From positions 3,153,501-3,217,500 of the forward strand of contig NC_132978.1 in NCBI RefSeq assembly GCF_047496725.1: a stretch of DNA of 64,000 nt, in the 5' to 3' direction. Below the pieces are notes generated by a model. It made no database searches, was not told the origin of the DNA, and saw only the letters and a list, made by a program, of their open reading frames with translations. The stretch comes from Anoplolepis gracilipes. Taxonomy: Eukaryota > Arthropoda > Insecta > Hymenoptera > Formicidae. Positions within the stretch are counted from its first letter, which is position 1; each line of letters begins with the position of its first letter. Positions 26,201 to 38,800 of the stretch are shown piece by piece. Position numbers and translations under genes: made by a program.

Positions 26201-28090
26201 GGTCTCTCGTCGAGCGATTAAATAATGCAATGCGCGTGTCGGGGACGTAATGGCTAATTGACGCCGCGCCATCGACGGCGTCGTTAATTCGACGAAAATC
26301 CATTGTCGATTTTTAATTGCGACCCGTGACGTAACGGAGAAACGTGGAAAAATTCAACCCACATAGACCGGTTCTAATCTTAGCGCAAATAGCGCAAAAT
26401 AAAATTCGACAGCGATAAATACACATGTTTCTCTGAGATATCGGTCTTTACTTTTCGGCGGAGGTGAGGAGGGATTGTTCTCTGGATTTGAGCGTTTGTG
26501 GCTCGTTTTGATTCATGGCGAATCCGTTTAAAAGTCGGTAGCGGTTAATTAATACGTAAATCAATGGCTATCGGAGCCAGGTAAAATTTCTCGAGCGAGC
26601 TCTCGGTTAACGCCTCGACCGGGCCACACCTGTGGAGGAGAGAAACGAAGCGTTTCCTCGTTTCTTCAGACACACGTGCCTACTTTATTCGAGCGCACAC
26701 GCGCGACGTCGTTGGAGTATCCTTTATCTCGCGCCAAGTCTACGTAGCACCGTCCTTTTACGGAGTCGGCGGATATATCGCGAGGAATAGCGTATGGTAG
26801 GCGTATGTAGAAACGACGTCTTATGACCACCGCGAATGCATCTTTACGAGCAATATACGATCGGGTGACTCTGTTAGATAATTTATATAACGTAACGCAA
26901 TATAGTGCGCGCGTGCGCGCACAAGCGGCGTGCATTCCTTTCTGTGGTATAATCGTCTTGATATAAAAACCTGACGTTGCGTTCCTTCGAATGTCATACT
27001 CGACAACCGTTCATTTACTTCTAATTAGAAACACGGACATATCAGATTAAACTGTTTCTTATATTTGATTTTTTAATCGAACGAATAGGTAGAAAAAGGA
27101 GGAAATTTTCTGCCAGTGGATAACTGCTGTACTCTACATGCAAATGCTACTTAAACGCGCAATCCTTTTTTTTTTTTTTTTTTTTTAGTATTATTAGATT
27201 CTATTTAATGTTTTAAAACTAACATATTTCTTATATCGTTGTACTTATAAAAGTGTTGTGTAAATATTTAATTTTATACCTCGATTTTACGAACGTTTAG
27301 AAATAAAGTATGTAATGCTTTTAAATTTACGTAATAAAAAAGAAATGTAATATCTCTCAGTGGTTAATGTTCTCAATTTCTATAATACAGCTATAACAAC
27401 TATTTCGACAGATATCTATCGGTTTCTTTTTCCAAGATCTCAATCGAACGGCGAATTGTCTCGTAGAAATACACGCGGCAAAATTCCGTTAGAGACCGAG
27501 GGGCCCCTCGCGTATCTCACGAGCTCTATTAATATGTATGATTGGCCACAATCATATAGGAGGATAGACTCCTGCGGGGCATTTGCGGAATACGTTGCAA
27601 CGCAGGGGCAGATGTTGCCGGTTCGTGTCACCGCATAAATCGCAAAACGCCGCCAATTAGTCGAGCCCACCAATTACACGACGTGAAATTAGAAACCGCC
27701 AGTGCCATGTCGAAGCCTGCACTGCCGTTGATCTATTGCGGATCCTATTATACTCCTGTCAAATGTACGTCGGTGAATGATATATTTTTTTCAAGCAGTG
27801 TATGCGACTGGAATGCATTGCCATTGTGAGAATTGAAAACACGTATATACGTAATAATGATAACATGAATAACGGTGTAACTCTCTTTTATCATCTATTT
27901 CGATCAGGTATTGTTTTTGAGATAAAGGATATCAACAATGGAGATGAAATATCTGGCAAAGAATATCGACATAAATCAGTTTCTACCTTATTCCCTTCAA
28001 TTTAATTGCGATTTAAACAAAATATTACATGTGTATTGTAATGATCAATTTATAATAATATCGTTCTTTTGTATCATTGATATAAAAAAC

Positions 28091-28115
28091 GAGAGAGAGA
28101 GAGAGAGAGAGAGAG
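28091..28115. repeat. (GA)n microsatellite
   Basis: About 12 GA units. Confidence 0.9.
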
Positions 28116-28710
28116 GATTTTTAAGAAAAAATATATAAAAAATAAATAACATACATATATAAAATAATATGTTTATATGAAAAGCTCCTCTTTCGAAAAA
28201 GGTTGTGTAAAAGAGATTTTCTGTCATATTTCTGGATTGGAAAATTTTTTGAAAAATTTGGATTCAAGCAAAAACGAAGAGATAATAATATGATTCTCGA
28301 GATCTATCTATTCAGTTATTATTATCCGGCTCTTATGCCTTACGGGATGTGACGCGCGACTGTTGCCTCCCTTCTTAATACGATAACCGTCTCGGCGAAA
28401 TTCCATCGTCGTAGCGCCCACCCAGCTTGCGGTACCAGCATTCCCCGGCGCCCATTGACGCGATGCCGAATAGAGCGACGTTATATCCTGCCGCGAGATG
28501 AACCGTACGTTGCACGCGGAAGAACGGGTGACGTGTCAGCCGATATGATCACGAATGGCAAGGATGTGGGAGGAAATAAAGAAAGAGGAGTAGAACAAGG
28601 AAGAGCGCCGTGTACGAACGAACCGTACGTTGGATGTGAGGAAAAGCGAGAATTGGACAAAGCTGAAATGAAAGGAGAGAGAATAAAGGAGATGGCAAAA
28701 GAGAAAGAAA

Positions 28711-28731
28711 GAGAGAGAGAGAGAGAGAGAG
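28711..28731. repeat. (GA)n microsatellite
   Basis: About 10 GA units inside a purine-rich tract (28560-28740). Confidence 0.9.
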
Positions 28732-28837
28732 ATAGATAGAAAGCGTGGAACCTTCTTCGCGAGATGTGGTGGCAGGCAGGTGAGCGGGCGTGCGCGTTTC
28801 ACGTTGGCATACGCTAATGGCGATATCTTACAGAGAA

Positions 28838-28844
<7 letters not shown>

Positions 28845-28919
<75 letters not shown>
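28845..28919. repeat. long (GA)n microsatellite
   Basis: About 37 uninterrupted GA units, the longest simple repeat in the window. With the tract at 28560-28740 and purine-rich flanks to 28990 it makes a 400-base purine-biased strand. Confidence 0.97.
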
Positions 28920-28924
<5 letters not shown>

Positions 28925-30403
28925 CGATTTCTTCGGGCTGAGAGAAGGAGAGAGAGGGCGAGGAAAGACGAGGAGGAAGGATTCGCCCCGAAGAAAAGAG
29001 TCACCGGGTACGTTATACCGGCATCACCCCTCTTATTCTTAGCGCCAGGGGCTCGGGCGAGAGACGAGAGGATATATACGGAGGAGCGCAGGACGAGCAC
29101 ACCCACCTACGATGGGCCGAGCAACGATATATTACTCGCGCGCCTCGTGACACCTCACCTGCCGGGCTCTCTCTTCCTCTCTCTTCCGTTTCTCCTTCTG
29201 CCGGCTTGTCGACCTCCCCGTTGCTCTCTTTCTCTCTCTTACCGCGTTGTCTCGGTTCGCGTTTCCTCGTGGGTGGATCGCAGCCCGCGGCTACGTTCAC
29301 AACCGCGGAACAAAGTGCGTCCGCGGAGCTAACAGTTCACCACCAGGGCGATCATAAAATCGCCTCTTACTCCGATCGACTTTGGTTCCCGGAAACCAGC
29401 CACGAGCGACTATAATTGGATTATACGACACGCACATCAGTTGCCGGAAGTCTTATGAAAATTAAAATTGGATGGTATATGTATATGAATGACAGTTGAG
29501 TATATAGTTGTAGGATAAGAAAAATGTTAACTTGGAAAATTTAAAAAAATTTTTAGGGTCAGTCGAGCGATCCATCATACGGCTGCTCTTGACGGTTGTA
29601 TATAGAAATCTACATACGATGATTCGCGTAATAATCGACATTTTGCCGACTCGAGGCAAACAAGAAAAAGAAACGCACAGGGTGAGCGGCGATGTTCGTG
29701 CTCTCGGTTAATCGATCGAACAGGTTGGCGAACAGATTTGATCGCTCGTCGATTCGTCAGCGCATACATATACGCGTCATAATTCTGTATACACGTCATA
29801 TCATAATTCTATATATAATATATGCTAATACACTGTATACTTTTATATACTATAATATTATTGTGATGCTCCTGAAATCGCAGCCTTATTATTTACAAAA
29901 CAACAAAAAATGCAGCTGACGAAAATAAAAAAAGAATTTTATAACTCTTGCTATTAATCATTTTCATAAAATTTCGAACTACGTGAATCGACGGATACTT
30001 GCACGCATCTCGCGAATTGGATCGGCGTTTTTAATTCTTGTTGAGTATCGGAGAGAAACTCAACTCAGCAAATAAATATATTCTTTACCTTTCGCAGTCC
30101 ACTATCCTTACTGTATTGCCGTATCGTCGGGGAGGCTGGCATTGCGTAATGCTTTCCGTCGAGAAACGAGCGAGCACCTACTTTCTCAGAGTGATAAAAC
30201 GGATGAATTATTAATGACGTTAATGACCGCGCGCGACGTCCGTCGTCGTTTGATAAGGCAAGCGCGGGTCTCGGTGAGAGTCACGAAATCTTCATTTTTC
30301 TCCGCTAATATAGTGATGAAGTATTTTCATGAGAGTACCTGACAAAGGGAAATTGAATATATATTATACATTTTATATACAATAACTTTTTAACAACAAT
30401 AAT

Positions 30404-30437
30404 AAATAAATAAATAAATATATATATATATATATAT
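30404..30437. repeat. (AAAT)n followed by (TA)n
   Basis: Compound microsatellite in AT-rich DNA. A (GA)n tract of about 10 units lies at 30929-30949. Confidence 0.85.
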
Positions 30438-31489
30438 GTAATGAATAATAATTATTTTTTAAAGACTTGCAAATTCTAAAAACTGTTGTAAAAGAATCAG
30501 CAAGTACAAAAAGAAGTAGCAGAGATGTAAAAATTTTTTTATGAAAGACAATTCCATGAATGAGATATTCTGATAATATATTTGCACACCACTTAAAGTT
30601 GCGACAAGTACATACACATTCTTATATCAAACCTCACGGTTTCTCAAGCAGAATATTGCTTCATGAAAACACGGTTTCTTCTCCTACATAGATGCAATTT
30701 TATCATCTACAACGCAACCCTCGCTGTCATTTCCACTGCATTCCATCACGTAAAAAATGTAAACCCCACGGCTGCGGAGGAAGGGGCGGGGATATGAGAA
30801 GCCGGCGACATTTAACTTGGCAATCGGTAGGACACTTGTGACATTTCATTAAGTGCCGTTTGAGCATGCTCGGTAAGGGAGAAAGCAACGACAAATGGGA
30901 ATAATAAAAAACAGCGAGGGATATCGCCAGAGAGAGAGAGAGAGAGAGATAAAGAGAGAAGTACGTCGACGCTCACACGGCGCAAAGTGGATTCATTATG
31001 CGGTGGTCCGCGGAATCCACGCATTTGCATCGCGGTAGCAGTCGCGGCTGTATACGAAGAGGACGTGGACATTAGTCCGCGTCCTCGGATGCCGCGGCGC
31101 GCATTTAACATCGGTAACGGTCCGCGAATCGCCGTGTCCGCCGCTGACTGTGCGAGAACATCGGGCACTCGACGAGTTTCCGGATGACGTAAATACGAAG
31201 CTCTTCGAACGATCGATGTTAATTCTGCAATTCGAGTATCGGTAATTAAATAAGGACTATTGCGTGTGGGAAATAAAAAAATACTTTGCAAGTAAATAGA
31301 TAAAAAGTATAATAATAATTCTATGAAATATAATAAATTCTAGATGAATAATAAGTATAATATTAATTTCTAATTTTTGGACATTTATAACGACATTTCA
31401 TTCTTATTAAAGTGAATTATGCACTGTACTAAAAACCTAATTTTATCGGATTCTGTTGCCGAACATTGCACGATTGAAAATATTCCCTA

Positions 31490-32060
31490 TGCAAATAATA
31501 AATAAATGAGATCGCCGAAGCGATTGGCGTTTCCAAAATGTTAATTAAATTTGTGGGCAAATTTGATCCAGTTTAATGCAATTAAAATTTTTCAAGCGCA
31601 TTACGTTACATATTAAATGTAACATATTTGTATTCAATTTTGTGAGCGCCCCGGGTGTGTTTAATACATCGCTTCGTGAATTTTAAATCGCGTCGCTGCA
31701 TATTTTAAGTCAGATTTGGTTAACCGTAATTGACTTTCTGCGCGGTATTAGTTTCAGCAATAATTTCGTGCTATTAATTTAATGGCATGTTCAACAATGG
31801 CCGATTTCACACGGCTCGAGCGTAAACACCCACCTTCGTCCGGCCGTGCATAACGAGTGTGTATGCATACTTCCGACACGCACACATAAATCGCGTAAAA
31901 GTATCGGATCTCCGCGGATTACGCGTTAATTTAATCGATCCTCCATAAACTCGTATTAATACTTAAATATCGTGATCTCAATCAATCACCGCTCTATTAC
32001 GTTAACTATGCTGTAACACGTTAATGATGCAAGAAATCGATACCGTGTGTAAAACGATTA
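31490..32060. promoter_or_regulatory. candidate enhancer-like non-coding block
   Basis: This block has intermediate base composition, lacks microsatellites and long frames, and carries many homeodomain-type TAAT/ATTA cores (TTAATTAAAT near 31540, TAATTGAC near 31728, TTAATTTAAT near 31776, GTTAATTTAAT near 31925). A 7-bp perfect palindrome GTTACAT-ATTAA-ATGTAAC lies near 31606. This pattern is typical of insect cis-regulatory DNA, but TAAT cores are common in AT-rich sequence. The call is an inference that only conservation or chromatin data could settle. Confidence 0.2.
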
Positions 32061-32069
32061 CATCGTATT

Positions 32070-35000
32070 ATTTCCAAAAACATTTACACTTAAATTCCCG
32101 TTCGTGTGTTTAGTTTCTTTAAACTCGGCGATAACAAGCACGGCTGACTCATGGTGCGCGCTTTAACATGTAAAATGTGTTATTGTACACTTAATCAGCG
32201 AATTCTTAAAGTTACGGGAATAGAAAACAAAGTAATCGTAAAGAAAATATAAAGCAAATAAACAGAAAGATATACGTTAATAATTAACTGTACGATAAGT
32301 TTAATTATAGTGCGAGTATCTTACAGCAACGTATCGTTAGATCCTTCATGTATGTACATATATGCAAGATAATTCTCTTAATTGCTTATAATAAAATATG
32401 ATGTACTATATCGCGAAAAAGGAACAGAAAACGTAAATATATAATGTATGCAATAAAGAGAGAGAGATTAAATTTTTGCATTTCTTATCATTATAATAAA
32501 TTGATAATCATAAAGTTTAATTCTGCGTGACTTTCATGATATTGAGACACGGATGAAAATTATTGCAGTCAATATATATATATATATAATTTATATAATA
32601 ATTTTTAATTAATTTAATTATGTAATTTAGTTTATTAGTAATAATATTAAATTAAATAACGATCAAATAATTATTTACTTCACATATGTATCCATTGTAA
32701 CGACAAAGATTTTTCATACTTTTTCCCACCTGTGTGCCCTGACCGTTTACAATTTTATCTCTTTTGACTTTTCTCCGCTTTTTTTTTTAAAGTTTCCCAG
32801 ACTTTTGTGCGGCACAAAACTCTGCTCTATTGCACGCAATTAAGAATCAGCCTGTTTAAAGCGGTGAACTCCAATGGCCGAATTGTAATTGCCATTATTA
32901 AGTTTCCGGGAACCTCGCGGTGCAGCTTTATCGAGGGGCAACCTCGCGCAGACTGCACGGCTTGCACGCTGTCATTGGCCGAGACGTTGGCCGGGCCCCA
33001 CCTCGGCGAGGTGCCGGTAATTAAAGATATTATCAACGGTGCGTGTCGCCCCGATGCACGTGAGAGACGACTCATACACACGTGTATGCGCACGTACCAT
33101 GCCGCGTACGTGGTACGTAGTACCGAACGACGACGACGATGACGACGACGGTAGAAACCATAACGAGTGCATCGCCGGCTTCAACTTACTGCAAAATCCA
33201 CGAACGATCGCGATCCAACGATTTTCTCTAACCTGTAATATTCTTGAAACGAGTTAACCGTAGCAAGAAATTTTCGTATAATCATTTGGGATGGATTAGA
33301 AGATTAATTTCTTAGTTATTTTTGTTTAGTAATTTTTTATTAAAATTATATATCTTGTAATTCTGGATTAGTGACAGTTTTATATAATCGACGAATTGAA
33401 GATATTGGTTTATTAATAGAAATTAGATTAATAGTTATATAACAGATGAAATATTTATTTTGTAGTAATTGTTTTCAAAATTAGTTTTAATAATTTTTTA
33501 GCTTCTACTTACTTTCGAAAAGAACTCAAATTCCTTTCTCTCTGTTTAATTGCCTACAGTTATAGCAGCTTTTATATTGGTCTCAACTTTAGTTACAATA
33601 GTGTACTTAATAATTTATTTTAAAACATTTTAATCAATGATGGATAAAGTTTTATTTTAATTTTCAATTTTTACAATATTATATTAGATTTTATAACAAA
33701 TCTAGAAAATAATTTTTAAAAAGTTATTGTTTTGTCTACAATACAAAACAATTAAGTTTTATAATAATAATTTTAAGATTTAAATTATTTGCTTTTTTTC
33801 ATTAAATTGTGTAATTTTTTTAAATCTTCACAATTTATGTGCAAGGAAAGACAGAAATCATAAAATTTTCTATTTAACTTTACCGCATTTACGAATACAG
33901 AATAAGAATTTATAATACAGATGTAAGAAAGTTCAGAAATAACGTTATCTCAGTTTTAAAAAATTTCCGGAATTTTGATGTTACATGGAAAATATATTGT
34001 TCTATGCTGAATTTTTACAGCTCGCGAAAAATGCGTATTGATATAACAGTCAAACATATTTAAAAAATTAATAAGTTAAATAAAAAAAAGAGAAATTATT
34101 AAATTGAAATGGAAAGCTTTAGACTATAAGAATGGCATATTGAAATAAATAGAGTATCCAACTATAATTAGGCCATCGGAAGCAGAGAAGAGGACGCTTC
34201 GATATAGACAATCTGGTATACAGCCTGCCAATCGCGCTCGAATACAATGCACGAATGTAATAGATTATTTGACATGCACATCTATACGCGTTGTATGTGC
34301 TGGCAAACGCAAAGCACCGGCAGGATATTGAGCCATCATTGCAGATCTGGGAATTGTGCGGGGCGGTCCGTAAAACGCGGCTCTGCGTTAGGCTTCCACC
34401 GGGGTAATTTACAACGCTGGACATCGCTGCCGGTTTATTACCAGGTTGTTTATTTTACTGTTGTACGCTTATGTGTGCATGTGAGTCCCGCGATCCCTCT
34501 TTCTCCCTCTTCTGTGTCTCCCTTCGACGTCTCTGGCACGACCGATGTCTTCTTCTCTCTCTCTCTCTCTCTCTCTCTCCTTGTCTTTTTCTTCTTCCCG
34601 GCTATGCACCTACCGGAACATACCGGATGACGTTCCTTCTACCGTGCTCTCAATGACCCGCAACAGCTACTCTTCCCCCTCGTATTCTCCTCCTCCCCTC
34701 CCCGCTCCTCTCTCGCTCTAATCGAATATTGGATGCTTTCTCATCTTTGCTTCGTGCAGCTCTACTTGTATCTACGTGACTACGCGGAACATACTATGTA
34801 TATAGTTGCAAATTGCGTTGGATAGCGACCGCCGGGAATACGGTGAGACGACCAGCGGGATTATCTCCGAACATTGTTTAGGTGGGTATACAGCTGTCCA
34901 CGCCTGAATTGCCCGAGAAGATGAAACATGTCGAGTTACTGCGGAGTGGAAATCGATAAAAGTGCGGAAAAGCTATAAGCCGTCGAACGTAATAATCAGA

Positions 35001-35600
35001 TTTGATGAAACTCACGTTTTGCATGATCGTCGAATCATCGTCAGATCTGTCATCACGATTATCGAGTCTCGCATCGACAATGAAGCTTGGATTAAAGGTA
35101 ATTCTCCAAAGCGTACTTGCACCTGTCATTTCATAAGGTTCGTTTATGAGAGAACTACTTGTATCTATCCAGATGCGGTCTCACAGTCTCGCAGACATTT
35201 AAGAAACAAACTTTTTTCAATTGTTATGTAATTTTCTTGAAATTGCTTCCAAACATTATTTGCGGGCTATTTAAAAAAGATGATTTATACGCAGTGGAAA
35301 TTTGTAGAACTAGATGAAACGGTCGAATAAAATCTTGTAAAGGAAGTCATCTTACGTAACATAAAAAGATGTTACGCGAGAGAACTACCTGCCTCTATGA
35401 CCAGTACAATCATAAGTTCAGAAACAGCGGGAACGAAGAGATTAGATTATCTCTGGGCATCAATCTCCCTAAGATTATCTCGACGTATTGTTACGACGGG
35501 TGTCCGCGATGAAACTCTTCGAAACAAAGACAAAATATCTCATCCTAGAGAGAGAAAGTCGATGGAATGCATAAGAAAGCGAAAAAAATAATCTGGTAAT
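32070..35600. other. gene-poor stretch
   Basis: AT-rich DNA (32070-32780) with a short (TA)n at about 32571-32588 precedes a CpG-rich block (32800-33240) with a GAC-rich run at 33122-33150. AT-rich DNA spans 33250-34110. A mixed block (34130-35600) holds a (TC)n tract (34553-34579), a perfect 8-bp hairpin CGTAACAT-AAAAAG-ATGTTACG (35355-35376) and two early occurrences of the AACTACYTG motif discussed at 35.7 kb. No supported gene. Confidence 0.45.
34553..34579. repeat. (TC)n microsatellite
   Basis: About 12 TC units. Confidence 0.9.
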
Positions 35601-35679
35601 TATTGCATTAAAATTAAATGGTAAAAAATAAAATGAAATCAAATTCAAAAAATGGGTCGATTTTTCAATCTACCGCGTC

Positions 35680-35815
35680 GCGTCAGAACCATCGAATGAT
35701 TCTCGCGCATGCTGATGCCTGCGAATCGAGCTCCCGAAGGGCGGACGTGCACTTGCCGGTCGCGCTGCGCGAGGTCATCCGGAGGCTAGAGAGGGAGAAC
35801 TACCTGCCGCTGTAG
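35680..35815 (+). CDS. possible 3'-terminal coding exon, unrecognised
   Basis: An open frame entering after a possible acceptor (CGCGTCAG, about 35688) ends at a TAG at 35813-35815. Its last 22 residues (VHLPVALREVIRRLERENYLPL) look like an amphipathic helix with a terminal hydrophobic motif, unlike the Arg/Ser-rich chance frames elsewhere. An AATAAA lies at 36250-36255, giving a plausible 3' UTR. There is no visible upstream partner exon and the acceptor has a weak pyrimidine tract. I know no family with this ending. The window has many chance frames of this size. Confidence 0.2.
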
Positions 35816-35819
35816 TCAC

Positions 35820-38800
35820 GAGTTTCCAGGAGCAGGCCAGGAAAGGGGGAAAACGAGGCAGAGATCGACCGGCCGTTCCTGTCTCGGGCCGAGAGAGCCG
35901 CGAGAGTGCAGCCGCGGCGGAGAGCGACTTACTATCACTGCTTAGGCGCGGTGGGTGTCGGTGCCGGGGCGTGTGAACGCTGTGACATATGCGGCGTGTC
36001 GCTTTCTTTAATTGCCTCTGCCTGCGAGCTCGTACACGTACCTGCATATATCCAGTCGCCTCGACTTACCGCGTTCGTCCGTACTTTACAGCTAGCGTGT
36101 CCACCTCGAGATGTTGTAGTCTGATGGATGTAGGGTTCCCCGCTAACTTGACGTAAAAGGAAACAGCTACTTCTTACTATCGTAGGAAAGACAGAAAAGA
36201 GAGAAAGAGAATTATATAATTAATACGTACATCTGAAGGGAGAATGTATAATAAAGGGAATAGGAAATGAGTGCCATAAATGTTTAATGTCTAATTTTTA
36301 ATAGTTTATTTGAGGAAGGATGTGAGTTTGGCAAGTGCAACTTAATTATTCGAGTATAATAAACATTTACAAAAAGTGAAATATGTTATTATTGATATTT
36401 TCTATGTAGTTATTTAAAAAATTATTCAATATTTATCATATTTAATATTAATAATATTTAACTAAATTGCTAGATCTTGAAGAATTTAATTTTTAAAAAA
36501 AACTCGTGTTTTCCAATTGATACATATTTTCGACAGTCTTACTATCAGATGTTTCTTGTTTCCTTTTAATAATAAAGCGTATATTACTTTTGCAAACAGT
36601 ATAAAATTCTTAATAATAAATATTTCTAGAGACTTGTCATTTTTCGTTCCTTTGATTTTCTTTTAGTAACAATATCGTTAATACATATTAGCATTTATAA
36701 ACTTTAACAAAAAAATATACATGAACTAACGTCTCGCATCAAAATTATTATATAATTTTTTAAATAAAAAAACATTTAATAATCAATATATAAATAAAAG
36801 TGTAAATTTACAAAATTAATTAAAAATATAGGCGCGAAAGTATGTATATACATATGTATAAAAATATTTGTATATTTCTGTAAACACTTAAAGCAATCAT
36901 ATTATGTAGATTATCTGCCTGTCACCTCATGCTCTATCCTTCAAAATATGTTTCCACTAAATAGAAAAAAGAATTTCGCCCCAATGAGCAATTTTGAGTG
37001 GCAGCGTTCGAGTCGTGGTCGGTGCGAGGCGACCGTAAATAGCGGTCCAGGGCGAATTTACGGTCGGTTGGAGTACATTTTTCTTTCCGAAGTGTATCGG
37101 CCGCGTCAGCGAAAATAATCAGGGAGTTCGTTAAACGTATGGGAAGCGGTCCGGTCGCTGTGAGTGAATTACACCTCCACCCGGGGCCCGAAACTCGAGA
37201 AGCGACCGATATCGACACGCCGAAAATCCGAAGGTTCGCAAATAGGGATGGGGAAGGGGCAACTATACATACGCGGGTGCAGGGTACCACCCTGTGTGCG
37301 CGCTCGCGCACTTGTCAGCTTGAGAAGGCTCAATTGCCCGGGCCGGTAATAGCCGGCGCATATTATGTCAACCGTCGCCCGGACAACCGTTTATTACGGG
37401 ATTCACGCATGTGATAAAAAACGCATTTTGCATAATGCAAGATAATCAAGCGGGACAGGTTTGGGACAGGTGTGGTACCCCATCTCGTCTGGTCGCGAGA
37501 GTAGGCAGGCTCTCTCTACCAGCATCATCCTTCCACGCGAGAGTCGACGTGTAAATTAATAATCTATTAGGGCAGTTCTTCTCTCCTCCCTCCTTCCTTT
37601 TCCCTTCTCGCTTCTTTTACTCACCTTTCTCTGTTTCTCTTTCTTTTTCTTTGTACTCTGTTTCTCGCGTTCTCCTTCCTGATGGCTCGTTCCTTCGTGT
37701 CCATTGCCTGCTCTTCTCAATCTTCTTCCTTATCTCGCCCATCCGTGTTTTTCTTCCTGTCTCTCTCTCTCTCTCTCGCTTTTTCTTTCTCTTTCTGTCT
37801 CCTTTTCTCGCTCCAACAAACCGCTCTTCATGGTGCTTCCGCACATGGCGACGCCTCTAGCGACGTATTAACCGGCACGAACTCGACAGGTTATCGTGTG
37901 CGCATACCTCTGCGGTCCCTCGTCTACATAATATTATATCAAGGTTGAACAATGAAAAAATTCGCCACGTGGAAAGGCTTCCTTCCGCGATCACGATGGA
38001 TTGTGGTGCCATTTGACTTCAGCGAGAATCCCGAGTCGGCGTATCGTTAATTTCGATGTCTCAAAACTTACTTAGATCGCCTGGGAAACATGGAGGTACG
38101 AATATATACAATAATGATGATTATGACTAACCAAAGAATGTAATCAGCCATATATTAGTCACATTGCATTACGCAAACGTATCTACTTATGTGCGACATT
38201 ATCCGTGGCAACACTCGCTATTAACGAGAATGTAACCAACCGGTATTGGAGTTAGTGCTACGCTGAAATATAGCTTATTGCGTCAAACATCCCTACTTCA
38301 ATTTATGACTTATGTGTAGTAATATTTCACATAAGTTTTATTTCAATTAATGTCAATTGTAAGTGAAATGTCAAGCTGTGCGTAATAAAAATGAAAAAAG
38401 AAGTAATTATCTTTTCTATTTTGATATTTCTCATTTTTAAACTTTTTTATCACAGTGATTACTAGAAATATCAAATTGAAAAAACTAAAAAAAAAAAGCT
38501 TAAAAATATGAAAATAAATATATTAATATTCTATTTAAAATGTATATCTTTCTGGTCTTTTTTCAAATAAATCTTGTGTCACTCATGGAGGTAAAGCGGT
38601 GTTAAAATAACGTGGGAGGACGAATATCGATAACGTTAAATCTCTTCGAAACGGAGATTCGTACTTCGCTTCGCGAAGGTGTACGTGCCTTCTAAATCCC
38701 TCATTCGCTTCGGTTAAGCATCATGACTCGGTCGCTGAAAAAGTATGACGCGGGCGGCACGTGAGAGAAATCGTGTAGGATCGTTTCACGGTGCCCTTGA

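Larger units (their letters stand above)
23260..31480. other. gene-poor stretch rich in simple repeats
   Basis: CpG-rich blocks at about 23330-23700, 24230-25110, 25900-26990, 27440-27750, 28320-29430, 29960-30330 and 30690-31200 alternate with AT-rich DNA. Poly(A) (about 25291-25307), poly(T) (25430-25449) and poly(T) (27168-27186) runs are present. The 13-base GAACCGTACGTTG occurs twice exactly 120 bases apart (28500 and 28620), but the surrounding units are not otherwise alike. The 180-codon frame at 28790-29332 starts in the GA array and is not a gene. Confidence 0.45.

Noticed and set aside
28790..29332. 180-codon open frame on the plus strand, and a similar one on the minus strand
   Set aside because: It starts in or crosses the (GA)n array, which has no stops in several frames. 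The rest is Arg/Ser-rich CpG-block sequence.
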